Below, piece after piece: positions 47,983-58,759 of a stretch of 64,000 nt of DNA; the first letter of the stretch is position 1, and each line of letters starts with the position of its first letter. Origin of the DNA: Liriodendron chinense (lineage: Eukaryota; Streptophyta; Magnoliopsida; Magnoliales; Magnoliaceae); the NCBI GenBank assembly GCA_003013855.2, contig ML058409.1, positions 1,116,001-1,180,000 of the forward strand. The letters run 5' to 3'. Both the position numbers and the translations under genes were made by a program. The notes beneath the pieces were generated by a model. It did no database searches, had not been told where the DNA came from, and saw only the letters and a program-made list of their open reading frames with translations.

Positions 47983-49048
47983 TTAATGTGAAATTGGGAG
48001 AGTAGCATCATTTCCTACAGCCACACGATCAGGACCTGTATAATTGGAGTGTAAGGAGAGATTGGAGATATCATGAGTAAGATGTTGATTTGTGCCAGTA
48101 TCCGGGTACCAAGCATCATCAGTTGGTGCAGAAGTGGCGGCATGAAAGGCATTGAAGGAGCATGATGGGTCACGAAAGTGATGATAGCAGTCCAAAGCTG
48201 TATGACCAACCTTGTTACAAATTTGACAAGTTGGTCGATTGTTGGAGCATGAGGAAAGATATTGTCCTCATGAATACCCCCCATGTTGATGTTGTCCTCG
48301 CCCACGACCACGTCCTCTTGGGTGGAATCCTCCTCGAGTAGGTAAAGTGCCCTGAGAAGAATGAGAGGTTGTACGATTAGTAACAAACACCGTGGGTGTG
48401 TCGATGTGAGAAGCAAATAGGCGAAACTCTTCCGTTATAAGGGAGCCATAGAGTTCAGTCATGGTGATAGGAGGCTTCTGATGAGAGATAGAAGTAACAA
48501 ATGATCCATATTTTGGTCTAAGCCCTTCTAATATGTAGGTAATGAGTTCGAATTCATCAATGGGCTTACCAATCGATGTAAGCTTATCAGCTATGGTTTT
48601 GAGCTTATGGAGATAGTCAATGACTGGAGTGTTATATACCTTTCTTTGTTGTTTGTAGTTGTCTTCGAAATTCCATGACTTGAGCATGAGATTGAGATAA
48701 AAACATTTGTTCAAGAGTATTCCAAACAGACTAGGAATCATTCAAACTAACAACTTGAGCGAGAATCCCTTCGGTCAAAGTGGCATTAATCCAGCATAAA
48801 AGAGATTGATCACGCTTATGCCAATTAAGATAGGCATCATTGACCTCTTTGGTGGAAGTAGTATCATCTTTAGAAGCAATTATATATTGTGGTGGACACG
48901 GATCCGATCCATCAACAAGACCAAAAAGACCATTGCTTTTTAGAATCAGGAGAAATTGAAATTTCCAGAGAAGATAGTTAGTGGAATCCAATTTTATGCT
49001 GACCAATTGAGCAATGTTGGTAGATTGAAAGATGAACCCATATTTCAA
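47983..49048 (-). pseudogene. Copia gag and protease relic
   Basis: From MKYGFIFQSTN (49048) the gag shows LDSTNYLLWKFQF, then after a frame break the UBN2-type segment (VYNTPVIDYLHKLKTIADKL, FELITYILEGLRPKY) and a GGFHPRGRGRGRG stretch. The zinc knuckle region near 48240 is degenerate. A protease-like WYPDTGTNQHLT follows near 48100. Stops and frame changes separate the parts. Confidence 0.85.
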
Positions 49049-49307
49049 AAGAGAGCATTGTCAAAGGAACTGACTGTTGAGCTCTAAATTGTGCACATTC
49101 TAACCCAATTCATCACTCACTATGCATGGTTTTCATGTTTAAGGACTTATCTAATGCATGCTTTTGTGATTGTAGGAGTGAGGAAAAGACTTCACCAAAC
49201 TGATGATAAAAGACCTTCCTAATACATGTTGAAGATTAAAAAAAAAAAGAAGCAAGAAAAAGAGTGAAGAAGAAAAGTAAAAAAGAAGAAAAGAAAAGAA
49301 GAAAGAT

Positions 49308-49640
49308 CACCTCGAGAGATTGATCTCCCATCCTGAGAGATTAATCTCCCAGCCTAAGAGATTGATCTCTCATCCTGAGCGATTGATCGACAGCCCTGAG
49401 TGATTGATCGCTCAAAGTAGAATTGGCAGATTTGTTGCTAGACTAAAGTGCAATATTGCGATTGATCTCCCAGCCTAAGCGATTGATCGCTCAGCCTATA
49501 AATCAATCGACAGAATGCAGATTTTTGAAGAATTGCTGCTGGAACTCTCTGGACACTTTTTGTTCCATGCGATCCATCGCCCACCACCTGCGATCAATCG
49601 CCCAGTACAACCAATTGATCGCTCAGCCCTGCCGATCAAT
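49308..49640 (+). repeat. Palindrome array GATTGATC / CGATCAATCG in solo LTR
   Basis: At least ten degenerate copies of GCGATTGATCGC or GAGATTGATCTC spaced about 20-25 bp (with CAGCCTGA linkers), upstream of the TATA-like box near 49750. The position in U3 suggests promoter or enhancer repeats. Confidence 0.8.
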
Positions 49641-49822
49641 CGCCTAATTGCCTAGAATAGAAATTGCTAATTTCAGCTCCGACTTGTGCTGCGCAAGTGC
49701 GTAGATTCTACGCAAAATCTTGAAACTTCTACGATGAGGGGGCTTGAAAGCTATAAAAGGGGACCTCCACTTCATTCTTAAGGCATCTAGCAACGTGGGG
49801 AGTAAAGAGATCAAGACCTAGG

Positions 49823-51230
49823 TGTTCGCTCGCCTCAAGTGTAAGGCTGCGATGTAGTAATAAAACTCGGTAAGACCGAGGTCGATCCACAGGGAAAGAG
49901 TAACAGCTTTCAAATCACTCCAGCAACTCAGCTTTATATGGGAAATTCAGATTCAATGGTGTTAAAACAAGAAATTTATGAGAAATCAGATATATAATAT
50001 ACTAAGGCTTTCAAGGATTCACTTGTAGCAATCCTATGTCAATTCAGTCAATCCAAGTAGAGAACACAATTAGATTTGAAGTCCTATCTCTCATCTAATT
50101 GGAAAATAAAGCATTCACACACATTCATCCAATTCAAGTTGAACTTCCAAGTTCAAATCCATTCCATCAATGTAGAATTCAAATTCATAGCCTGCAGAGT
50201 AACAGCCATGCCTATGGACTATGGCCTGCTCAAGGATTACTATAATTCGAATCTAAACAAGCAACCTGTGATAATCTCAGAGAATTAAAAGGAATTCATG
50301 TCCGGAGCACATGAACTCAGATAAGACATCTTAAACTACCATCTTTTGAACTGAAACATAAGGAAAATCAAACTTTGAATTGAAAAATACTTGAATCAAA
50401 CTGATTAACATAGAATTGGCTACAAGCTTCACCTCTCAGCCTTAGCTGAGAGGTTTTAGCCGAGCATAGTCATGCTACAACTAAAAACTCAAAAATAAAT
50501 CATAAAACTAGAAAAACCCGAAGATAGATGTTGCAGACGCTCCACAGTCGCCTTCAGCCTCCAAACTCACGTTCCTTCTCTTCTCTGATACCTTAGGGAG
50601 AGCCCCTAGGTGGCCTTTTATAGAAACAATCCTCCCTTGCGTCGGATTCTGCGAAATCCTATGCCTTGCGCAGCAATTTTCGGAGTCCCGAATTAGAAAG
50701 GACTCCTTCTTACGCAGAGCCGACCGGTCGTGACCGGTCGGACTGATTTTCCATGCATTCCAGGGGGTACTACCGACCGGTCATGACCGGTCGGACAGAC
50801 CTGTCCACAGTGTCCAGCGTGCATGCCCGACCGGTCATGACCGGTCGGGCTCTTTTTGCCTTGATCCAGTATACATGGCCGACCGGTCACGACCGGTCGG
50901 CCTATCTTCAACTTGCGAAGCCTTCATACAGTGTGCATGGCCGACCGGTCAGGACCGGTCGGCCTCTCTTCTACTTGTTCCTGTGATGTGGCTGACCGGT
51001 CGGACGACCGGTCAGCCTTATTTTGCTTCATCTTTTTCTTCTTTTTTTTCTTGGTCCATCTTAGGACTTCATCCAATGTCTTCAAATATAATCTTTTGGC
51101 TCCAATTTGATGAAATCCACTCTTATCTCTACAATCACAAAACACATGTTAGGTGGGCCTTTAAACCATGAAAATCATGCAAACTATGTAGTGTAATGTG
51201 CAATGCAATGTATAAATTGGAGGTTCAACA
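49823..51230 (-). repeat. Solo LTR nested in the solo LTR, opposite orientation
   Basis: The plus-strand ends are TGTTCGCTCGCC and GGAGGTTCAACA, and a perfect CTAGG duplication lies at 49818-49822 and 51231-51235. The phrase with 'cggtaagaccgaggtcgatccacaggg' near its left end is the usual 3' end of Athila-like LTRs read in reverse, so the LTR is on the minus strand. Confidence 0.88.
50706..51020. repeat. Array of CGACCGGTCRYGACCGGTCG palindromes
   Basis: Five to six copies of a 20-bp perfect or near-perfect palindrome built from two GACCGGTC units, spaced about 60 bp by unrelated linkers, inside the nested solo LTR. Confidence 0.9.
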
Positions 51231-52697
51231 CTAGGAGACTTCCTAGCCTCCTACAACTAGTTTCCTTCTTCTTCTAGTTCTAGTTTGTTTTATGCTTTTC
51301 ATTAGTTAACCTTTTAACTAGGGCTAAGAGGTGAAGCTTGTAGTAGATCTAAGATGCTTTAATTTGTTTTTATTAGTTTCAAGTTGGATTTTTATTGCTT
51401 GAACAATGGTTTGTTAAGTTTGAATAAAGTTCTAAGTAGTTTTTCTTAATCTTATGATGACTCATGGATGTTTGGAAGAATTGCTTTTGTTCTTAGTTGT
51501 TTTGCATAGATCCAGACCTGTACGCTCTGAGAAATCGGATTCAAGACAATCTAGACTTGGTTCTTCATGTGGGAACTTCAAACCAAAGTTCTACTTTTTA
51601 TGAGAAGTCTGAAACATGTGTTGCTTATTTATGTGATTTAAATCAAGTTCAAACCATGATTTAGTTAAGCTTTGTGACAGGATTTGATGATTATCATAGT
51701 TGTGAACTTAATCTATTGGAACTAGGATTGACCTATGTAATTGAGTGTGCTCAAGTCCTAACTAGAATTGAGTAAATCATGTTGATGAACAACACATGGG
51801 ACGGATTGTTTTGCTGAATTAACCGCTCCATATTCCAACTAGATAGGATTTGATTTCGATTCTAGTTGTGTAATTGAGAAATCAACGCGACTTATGCATC
51901 AAGGATCGCTACAAGTGGATCCTCGGCACCCTAGTGCTTCTTTAGATTGTTAATTTTATCACAATTTACAGATTATTCTCCTACATTCATATTTACAAAT
52001 TATTGTAGTTTGATTTCAATGAGAGATTGTTAGAAGAAATTCTGAGAATTCCTATATTAGTCCCTGAGAATGATCTTGGTCTCTACTGAATTATTACTAC
52101 ATCTCTACCCTATAATTGGGGATCGAACACTGACCTGAATAGCCTTGTTATGAGCAAATGGTCGTCTTGGACGGTCTGGATTGTTTGACGTTGATAGAGA
52201 AAGGGGTTCCGAAACCAATGGTTGTGATAGGATCTTCTAAACAGTCAGTACAATGGTACGATTGTGGTCCAGCAAAGAGGATTGCTAGAAGCCAATAGAG
52301 CATAGCAACAGTGCAACTCCAAAGAAAAGTGGGCCCCGCAAGTCCGAATGACTGAGAAGAACCAGTCAGTGCACCATAAAGCACCACTTAGAAAGTGGTA
52401 GGTAGCCCTATTGCCATTAAAAAAAGGAAAAAGAAAACCCTTTTTCCCATTCTTGGTTTTTTTTTGTCTTCAACAGAGGAGTAGGGGCTACAAGAAGATA
52501 GAGGAGTGGCTAGATGGATCAGGGCAACAAGGAGCTTGCGTGGGCCTTTGTAAGGGAGATCTGCAGCAGGGCAGCGTAGTGGGCCTCTGCAAGGGAGATG
52601 ACTGTCAACAGATCTTGGTCGTTAGATTTGGGGATGCAGCAGAGACTTGTGGGGGCGGCTAGGATTGCTTGGACAACAGCAGGGACGACTAAGGATG

Positions 52698-52724
52698 AAA
52701 GAGAGAGAGAGAGAGAGAGGGAGA

Positions 52725-52755
<31 letters not shown>
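52698..52755. repeat. (GA)n tract near copia primer site
   Basis: An almost pure GA repeat with three G interruptions, within the copia leader about 20 bp from the primer site. Confidence 0.9.
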
Positions 52756-52759
<4 letters not shown>

Positions 52760-52774
52760 TCCAGGGTCGGTACT

Positions 52775-52786
52775 GCTCTGATACCA
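52775..52786 (-). other. tRNA-iMet primer-binding site of copia element
   Basis: The minus strand reads TGGTATCAGAGC, a perfect match to the usual plant initiator-tRNA primer site, directly after the 5' LTR end TTCA. Confidence 0.95.
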
Positions 52787-52960
52787 TGAAGGAACAAGTA
52801 ATCTATTTCTCTTTCCCTTGATTTCTTTCATTGATATGAGGGTGAATAAATAGACACTAAAATCCTAATTTTAGTAGTGGAGTACAATGCAATAAAATGG
52901 TATAAAAGTACAGTGGTGATTTGTAAGTATAATGGTTAACCCATGTCCATGGTACTATTA
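52787..52960 (-). repeat. 5' LTR of copia element
   Basis: The minus strand reads TAATAGTACC ... TTCCTTCA, next to the GTTTT duplication (52961-52965) on one side and the primer site on the other. Confidence 0.9.
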
Positions 52961-53149
52961 GTTTTAGGCCAGGCTTTTGTGCTAGGCCTATTTAAAATTT
53001 CATAGCTTGAACTTGGCTTGAAAGCTAGGTCGAGCCAGCTTGATCATATCAGTCCAGCTCGAAGTCCGAGCCGAACACGAGCCAGGCTAGTCATTGAATG
53101 AGCCTAGCTCGAATAGGGCAAAGCTCGACTCGTGTATAGCTCTACTTAT

Positions 53150-53470
53150 CATGGGACCCACCTTGATGTATGTATTTTTTATCTATATTGTCCATCTGTT
53201 TTCCCATATCGTTATAGGGCATGAGCCCAAAAATGAAGCAGGTCCAATTCTAAGGTGAATCATTCCATAGGAAACAGTGGTGATTGACCATTAGTGCGCC
53301 ACAAGAGTTTTGGATCAAGCTTATATTTATTGTTTTCCCTTTATCCAAATTTATGTGACCTTATCAAGAGGTTGGATGGAAAATAAACAATACAAAAACA
53401 TTAGGGGAGTCTTAGAAACTTTTTAATGGTAGATCGTTCAATCACAAGTGTTTCTTATAGCATAGTCCTG
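53150..53470. mobile_element. MULE-type MITE fragment
   Basis: It contains GGGACCCACCTTGATGTATG, GGGCATGAGCCCAAAAATGAAG and GAGGTTGGATGGAAAATAAAC from the family interior. No terminal repeats remain. Confidence 0.55.
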
Positions 53471-53745
53471 TTTACACTCATTTTTAACATATCCTCATGG
53501 ACCAATAAGGAGCCGTCACATGTTGGAAGTATACACTAATAATGATATAATCATACTCATGCCCGGGGATATCTTTTACCCATTATCCTTCGATGATACA
53601 TCACTTGTTATAAGTAAGGTAGCACAAAACCATATGCATGCCTCAAGAGGAGATAAAACGATGAATGACACGTGACTCTAATTTGTGTGGCACGTGATCG
53701 AGGTAATGTGTTCAACACATCTGATGCTCGATAAGGCTATCTCTT

Positions 53746-55040
53746 ACGATCCTTCCAAAATGAAGGATCCTCCCAAAGACATTCAGAGCTCTTGTGGTGA
53801 TTACAAAGATCTAAAAATCGGACCAATATTTGAGCTGATAGGAACTAATGGATTGAGTCTTGATCTAAATCCAGCGGAACTGCTCCCATCAAATCGATAG
53901 ATCTTTATGGTCATGATTAGTGTTCGAAGTACCAGTATCGCTACAAGTTTTGTTAGTCAAGGATACAGAAACAATATCGATATCATTGATAATATCTCCG
54001 TTAACTGGAAATGCGGAAAAACATAGGAAAACTGGTGTAAATTTTCTGTGAAACTTCAGGAGATGCTAAAATCACATATTTTTATATTTATGAATAAAAA
54101 AATTGCAGAAAGAATGCATATATAATAAGTTTCCATTTAATGGGGGGCTTAAAAGTATGTGTTGTTGTAAGAAATCAATTCAATCATCCCATCAATATCA
54201 TCTATCCGTTTGAGCATCCATCAGTATTTTAGAATATCGACAACACACCATATTTCACCGAAAAATCATCGACAACTAAAATGGAGATGAAAGTATATGG
54301 TCTCAATCTCGCCCATGTTGCATTATTAATAATATCGTAAACAATTTGATCATTGCATACAACTATGAGCTCATAAAAAAAAAGTTAAAATGTAATTTTT
54401 TAATAAATACTTTTTGGTGATATCGATACATTGGCGATATTATCAAAATATCGTTGATACACCATCGATACAAGTGACACCTGAAATTTACACTGTCGAA
54501 AATATTGGCAATACATTGGAGATATAAATACATTGGCGACACAAGCAATACTTGGAATTTATATAATTGAAAATATTGGTGATACATTAGCGATAATGAT
54601 GCATTGGAGATACCTAGAGATACGTTGCCACTACTTGAAATTTATGATACTATTGGTGTTATTAGTATCACTACCAGTGTTATCGATATCGCTGAGCTAG
54701 AAATAGAGATAATATCGGGGATACTTTGAACAATAGTCACGATTGGGGGAGATCTGAAAGTAGTTTGTGATCCAATCAGACCCAACAAGACCAATAATCC
54801 TTAAAGATGCTTCCAAAATGGAAGATCCTCCCAAAGACATTTAGAACTCTTGCGGTGATTACGAAGATCAAAAGACTGGACAAATATTTAAGCGGATAGG
54901 AACTAATGGATTGGGTCTCAATTTGGATCCAGTGGAACTGGTCCCATCATATCTATAGATCTTCATGATCACGATAGGGGGAGATCTAAAAGTAGTTTGT
55001 GATCCAATCGAATATAGCAAGAACAATCCCTAAAGATCTA
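53746..55040. repeat. Tandem duplication of about 230 bp, first copy split by a MITE
   Basis: Copy 1 is 53746-53918 plus 54736-54806; copy 2 is about 54807-55040. Both share CTTCCAAAATG, AAGATCCTCCCAAAGACATT, GGAACTAATGGATTG and AGTAGTTTGTGATCCAATC with moderate divergence. The MITE at 53919-54735 lies in copy 1. Confidence 0.8.
53919..54735. mobile_element. MITE with ATATCG/GATACATTGG arms
   Basis: The ends AGTGTTCGAAGTACC and GGATACTTTGAACAATA are imperfect inverted repeats. The flanks GTCATGATT (53910-53918) and GTCACGATT (54736-54744) are a 9-bp duplication with one mismatch. The interior repeats GATACATTGGCGAT-like words many times. Confidence 0.78.
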
Positions 55041-55149
55041 TGGATATCGGTAGCCATGCTAGCAAAATATTTGAAAATATTTTCTGATATATAGATATCT
55101 CTTAGCTAATCGGAAAATAATTAAGAGTCATAGATGCAAATGATCCTGC

Positions 55150-56970
55150 ATTAGAAAAGAAACCCGTAAACACCCCACCCGGGGCCGATAAGCTAATAGA
55201 GGTTAGACCAATCTCATTTGACTTGATGGCTAAAACCTCACCCCAACCTTAGCCTAAACCTTAAACCTAACCAAATCTAAACCTCAGAACTAAACCCTAG
55301 GTCCTAAACCTGATCCTTATCCTAATCTATACCTAAATCCAAACTCTAAATCCAAACCCTAATCCGAATCCTAGTCCAAACTCTTAAGTTAACTTTACTC
55401 AACACAGTCAATCAGGTCCTAAACCCTAAGTCTCAGAACCCCAAAACCCTAAGTCAACTCATTGAACCGACTCACATAATCAGAGCACCGAATCCAACAA
55501 TCTAGTCAACTCACCTTGTTAAGCCCAAATCTAAAAAAAAACCAAGCCCAAACCAAAGCCCAGAAACAAGCCCAATCGAAGTTCCATGGGAGGCAGCAAT
55601 GGAGCAAACCTTAAAGCAAAGCCTCCACACGCTTGGGGGAGGACTCCCTTCGAAATAGGGGTCTAGAGTGTCTGGCAGTACCTAGGGTATCGCCAACCAC
55701 GTGACACCCCTCCTATCAAGGGGTAGCTTGCCTTGAATCGTGCGATTTCTCCTTTTTCAATCCTCGAGTGTGTAGAGAATGTGTATTTACTCCGATGCCC
55801 TCCTCTTGAGCCCAATTTGCCATCTTACCATCCAATCCAACCATCCATATGTTGCCACATAAAAATCTTCAATCTTAGCTATTTAACAACTTTTCACCCC
55901 TGAAATTAACAACAATTACATAAAAACCAAGGTTGGGGGCTATAAATAGCCCCCTCCCCTTCTTATTTCCATCATCAGCAATCCCAAAAATCCCTTCCCA
56001 TTTGGAAAATCCCCCTAAGTCCCTTAACTAGCATAACCCCCTCCACCAAGGAGAGAGAGAGAGAGATCAACCCTGGTCTAGCCTAACCTAGCCAGAGTTC
56101 GAGCCTCCTGAGCCTTCTCTGTCCTAGCCCAAGTCACTCAACATAATCCTTGCAAACTTTCATTCATCCAACCTTCAACCAACTTTGTCTAACCTTGCAC
56201 TAGCAGTGTGCAACTCCTACTGTCTTCTCAATCCCCTTGTTCATCTCATCCATTCATATTGCATTACATTTTTGCATTAATATTGGTCTGGAAATATGCT
56301 CTGTGGCTTGTCGATCTAATCAAAACTGGCCCATAAAAAAAACCATGACTGATAAATATCGCATCTATGCATCACCTCGCTATGTTGTCAATATGAACGT
56401 ATGCTCTGTGGCTTACCGCTTTAATCGGAGCCTGCCCACCAGAATTTTGTGTTGACTTACACTTAGCACCGCATACATTTACGCATCACGCCGGCACTTC
56501 GTCAGTACAAACGTATGATCCAAGGGTTGCCTATACAAACGGAGCTTACCCACTAGAAATTAGTGATGACTAACACTAATCATAGCACTGCATATCAGTA
56601 CGCGTTATTAGTGTGCAAAAGTCAGAACTAATCCTTGAAATTTGTTTAATCCTGTGAAGTAGAGACCGTACATCCATACGACAGAGTGGGTGCCTAATAC
56701 CCTCCCTCTTTGTAACCATGATTCTTAGATCAAATCTTTGGACGCAGATCAAGGAGTCATTTTAAGGTTGGGAATCACTAAATTCATGCTCTTAAGCTTT
56801 TCTGCACGGTCTAGCCGACTATAGATTTGTAGTAACTGACTAGTGGTGATTCCAATCATATAGAATATCATTCCAAACACATTAACACCCCCTCAAAATC
56901 CATCAAAAGAGGTGACCCGCATGGAGAAATGCCCGCGAGGCCGTTGTCCATAAAACACAGCAAGGATTGT
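55150..56970 (+). repeat. Degraded LTR-like region with TATA box and tandem repeats
   Basis: A (C)CTAAACC-rich tract (55250-55560) is followed by a TATA-like GGGGCTATAAATAGCCCC (about 55936-55953), CT-rich leader-like sequence, three imperfect repeats of about 113 bp (56290-56625), and a GGGTGCCTAATACCCTCCCTC phrase typical of Tat/Ogre LTR 3' parts. No target duplication or paired LTR was found. Confidence 0.4.
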
Positions 56971-56999
56971 GCCGCCTTCAGCAGATATAAAAAGAGAAA

Positions 57000-57807
57000 G
57001 CAATGAAGAGCTCCCGGTCCATGCTAAAAAGTGCTTATTAATTTTGTATAATTAACCCTAATCATTAAGAACATTATCATTGTTTTTCTGATTAATTGGC
57101 CTTGATCATTCGATGAATTTTCACTGTGCATGAGATTGGTAGAGGCTGAAGATGATCCAAGCCATTCAGGACCGTTAAAGCCCAAAAGATATCAAGATCT
57201 AGCGTGGTGGCGATCCTAAGAAAACCGAGCCGTAAAAATCAAAGGCTGGACCATATTTTACAGTGAAGATGGCACGAAGATCCTCCTAAAAATATAGCAA
57301 ACCTAGGCTACACGTCTCGGTTGTGCATATTGGGACGGTCATGATTGGGCGTTCACACAAGATGGAGCAACCATATGCTCCACATGATGGACATGCAAGC
57401 GTGTGATGTGGTCGGACGTCTATATGTGCCATACGTGCCATATAAGCTGAACATTCGTGTGGGGGCTCGCAATAGGGACCGTCTCCATACCATACGTGTT
57501 CATCCAGCATGAGAGGATGTCTCTCTTCACCTGCATGAGCAGCAAGATGGATGTCCAAGATCTGCAGCAAGAGGAGGGGTTGTCCATTTCCATCATCCCC
57601 ACCGTCCATCCATCCAACGTGCAGCAAGATGCACCCCACCATTCAACGTGTGCAGCAGTTCCATTCATCGGACGTCCAACACAAGGCAGATCTCATACGT
57701 TTGATGGAAGTCATTCCATCTACACGGATGCCCACTCTCTAGCATCATCCACCGTTTGTCCAACCAATTAATCGCCATCCAAATCTCAGTCATCCAGCAA
57801 CTCCAAC
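57000..57807. other. Intergenic sequence left of the solo LTR
   Basis: The stretch has repeated GTGCAGCA and CATCCA words that resume after the solo LTR (58760-59500), so the LTR landed in a pre-existing repeat. The overlapping ORFs on both strands here show no known domain, and I do not call a gene. Confidence 0.4.
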
Positions 57808-58754
57808 TGATGAGGACACAAGGCCATTTCAAGTGTACCAACGAGGAAAGCGCCATCTACAAGTATCATCCTTGTGGATAGGCGACTATTGAGGAGCTGA
57901 AGACCCTCCACACTTGATCAGACACATAAAAGACCCCATCCAGGGAGGGCACGTGTGAAGGAAGATTAAAGAAAGAAGACTGAAGAACTGAAGATTTCGG
58001 GCGCCCATCGGGCGCCCGACCATTGCCTATCAGGCGCCCGAACTTAGCCTCTCGAGCGCCCGAAACTCTCTGGACGTTTTTGGACGTCTTCGGGCGCCCG
58101 ATCGGGCGCCCGACCGAGCGCCCGAACTTTTGCGCAGTTTTGCTTATTTACGCGTTTTTGCTTAGTTTAGGGGTAGTTTAGTACTTTTACTTGTTTTATT
58201 TGCTTATTTAAGTGGGCTAGGCCCTAAACACAAAAATTAACTTTTGATATTGATTAATGAAAGCCTCTTTGAGCTTCCTCCTGCCTCCTCTCTCTTTCAT
58301 GGTGATTCTTCTCTTCTCTTGATCTTCTTCTTCTGATTTCTTCTTGAGCCCCTCCAACTTCTTCCAGGTATTTTATCTTATTATCCTTCTAAACTTCTGC
58401 TTTAATTATTCCCTACGATCTAAACCTTGAGAATTGATCCAAATCCTAAATCCCTAAATTCTCAAATCCCTAATCCGAGAAACCTCCTGGTTCTTCGGAC
58501 TAGTGATCAACATTGATCGATTGGGTATAGCTATGCAAGATCGGGAGGTTCCATTCCTCGCCGGATCCAACCTATGCATTATTTGGAATCCCATACTCCA
58601 TGGTTGTGATAATGGCCCATTCCATTGCATGTTTTCCTTATGTTCTTCTTAGTTTATGATGATTTATGCTAGATTTCATTCTTATTATTGCTTTTACTTC
58701 CGCTGAATAATTGGGTTCATGAGCATGCATCATATTTAGGACTGTCCTGCATCA
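57808..58754 (+). repeat. Solo LTR of the intron 7 chromovirus family
   Basis: It begins TGATGAGGACAC and ends CTGTCCTGCATCA, with CCAAC at 57803-57807 and 58755-58759. It is similar along its length to 10093-11049 (for example CCATTTCAAGT, TGGACGTTTTTGGACGTCTTCGGG, GATCGGGAGGTTCCAT, TTCCGCTGAATAATTG). It is the product of recombination between the LTRs of a former full-length element. Confidence 0.95.
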
Positions 58755-58759
58755 CCAAC

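Larger units (their letters stand above)
49075..52129 (+). repeat. Solo LTR (about 1.65 kb without insert) in the copia leader
   Basis: It begins TGTTGAGCTC and ends GGGGATCGAACA, with a perfect CTGAC duplication at 49070-49074 and 52130-52134. It has a TATA-like GCTATAAAAGGGG (about 49750) and the Athila-like terminal phrase '...ttattactacatctctacc...'. No gag or pol lies between the ends. It contains a second solo LTR (49823-51230). Confidence 0.88.
44845..52960 (-). mobile_element. Ty1/copia element (minus strand) with short LTRs
   Basis: LTR copies lie at 44845-45023 and 52787-52960, and GTTTT flanks the whole (44840-44844, 52961-52965). On the minus strand the order is LTR, primer site, gag, protease, integrase, RT, RNase H, polypurine tract, LTR, which is copia order. 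LTRs of about 175 bp would fit the Ale-type lineage. The element is 8.1 kb only because a 3-kb LTR-type insertion lies in its leader. Confidence 0.95.
44499..53141. mobile_element. MITE split by the copia insertion
   Basis: The left part (44499-44844) starts AGCTGTACACGAG and the right part (52966-53141) ends CTCGTGTATAGCT, an inverted pair. Both are rich in AGCTCGA / TCGAGC words. The copia element with its GTTTT duplication separates them. The short ends suggest a hAT-like MITE of about 520 bp before interruption. Confidence 0.65.

Noticed and set aside
49456..49647. ORF with repeated SIAQP / LIAQP units
   Set aside because: The protein repeat only reflects the GATTGATC palindrome array of an LTR.
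57286..57771. Overlapping ORFs of 82-118 codons on both strands
   Set aside because: No recognisable domain, both strands equally open, and the sequence is repeated across the solo LTR insertion, so it is repeat DNA rather than a gene.
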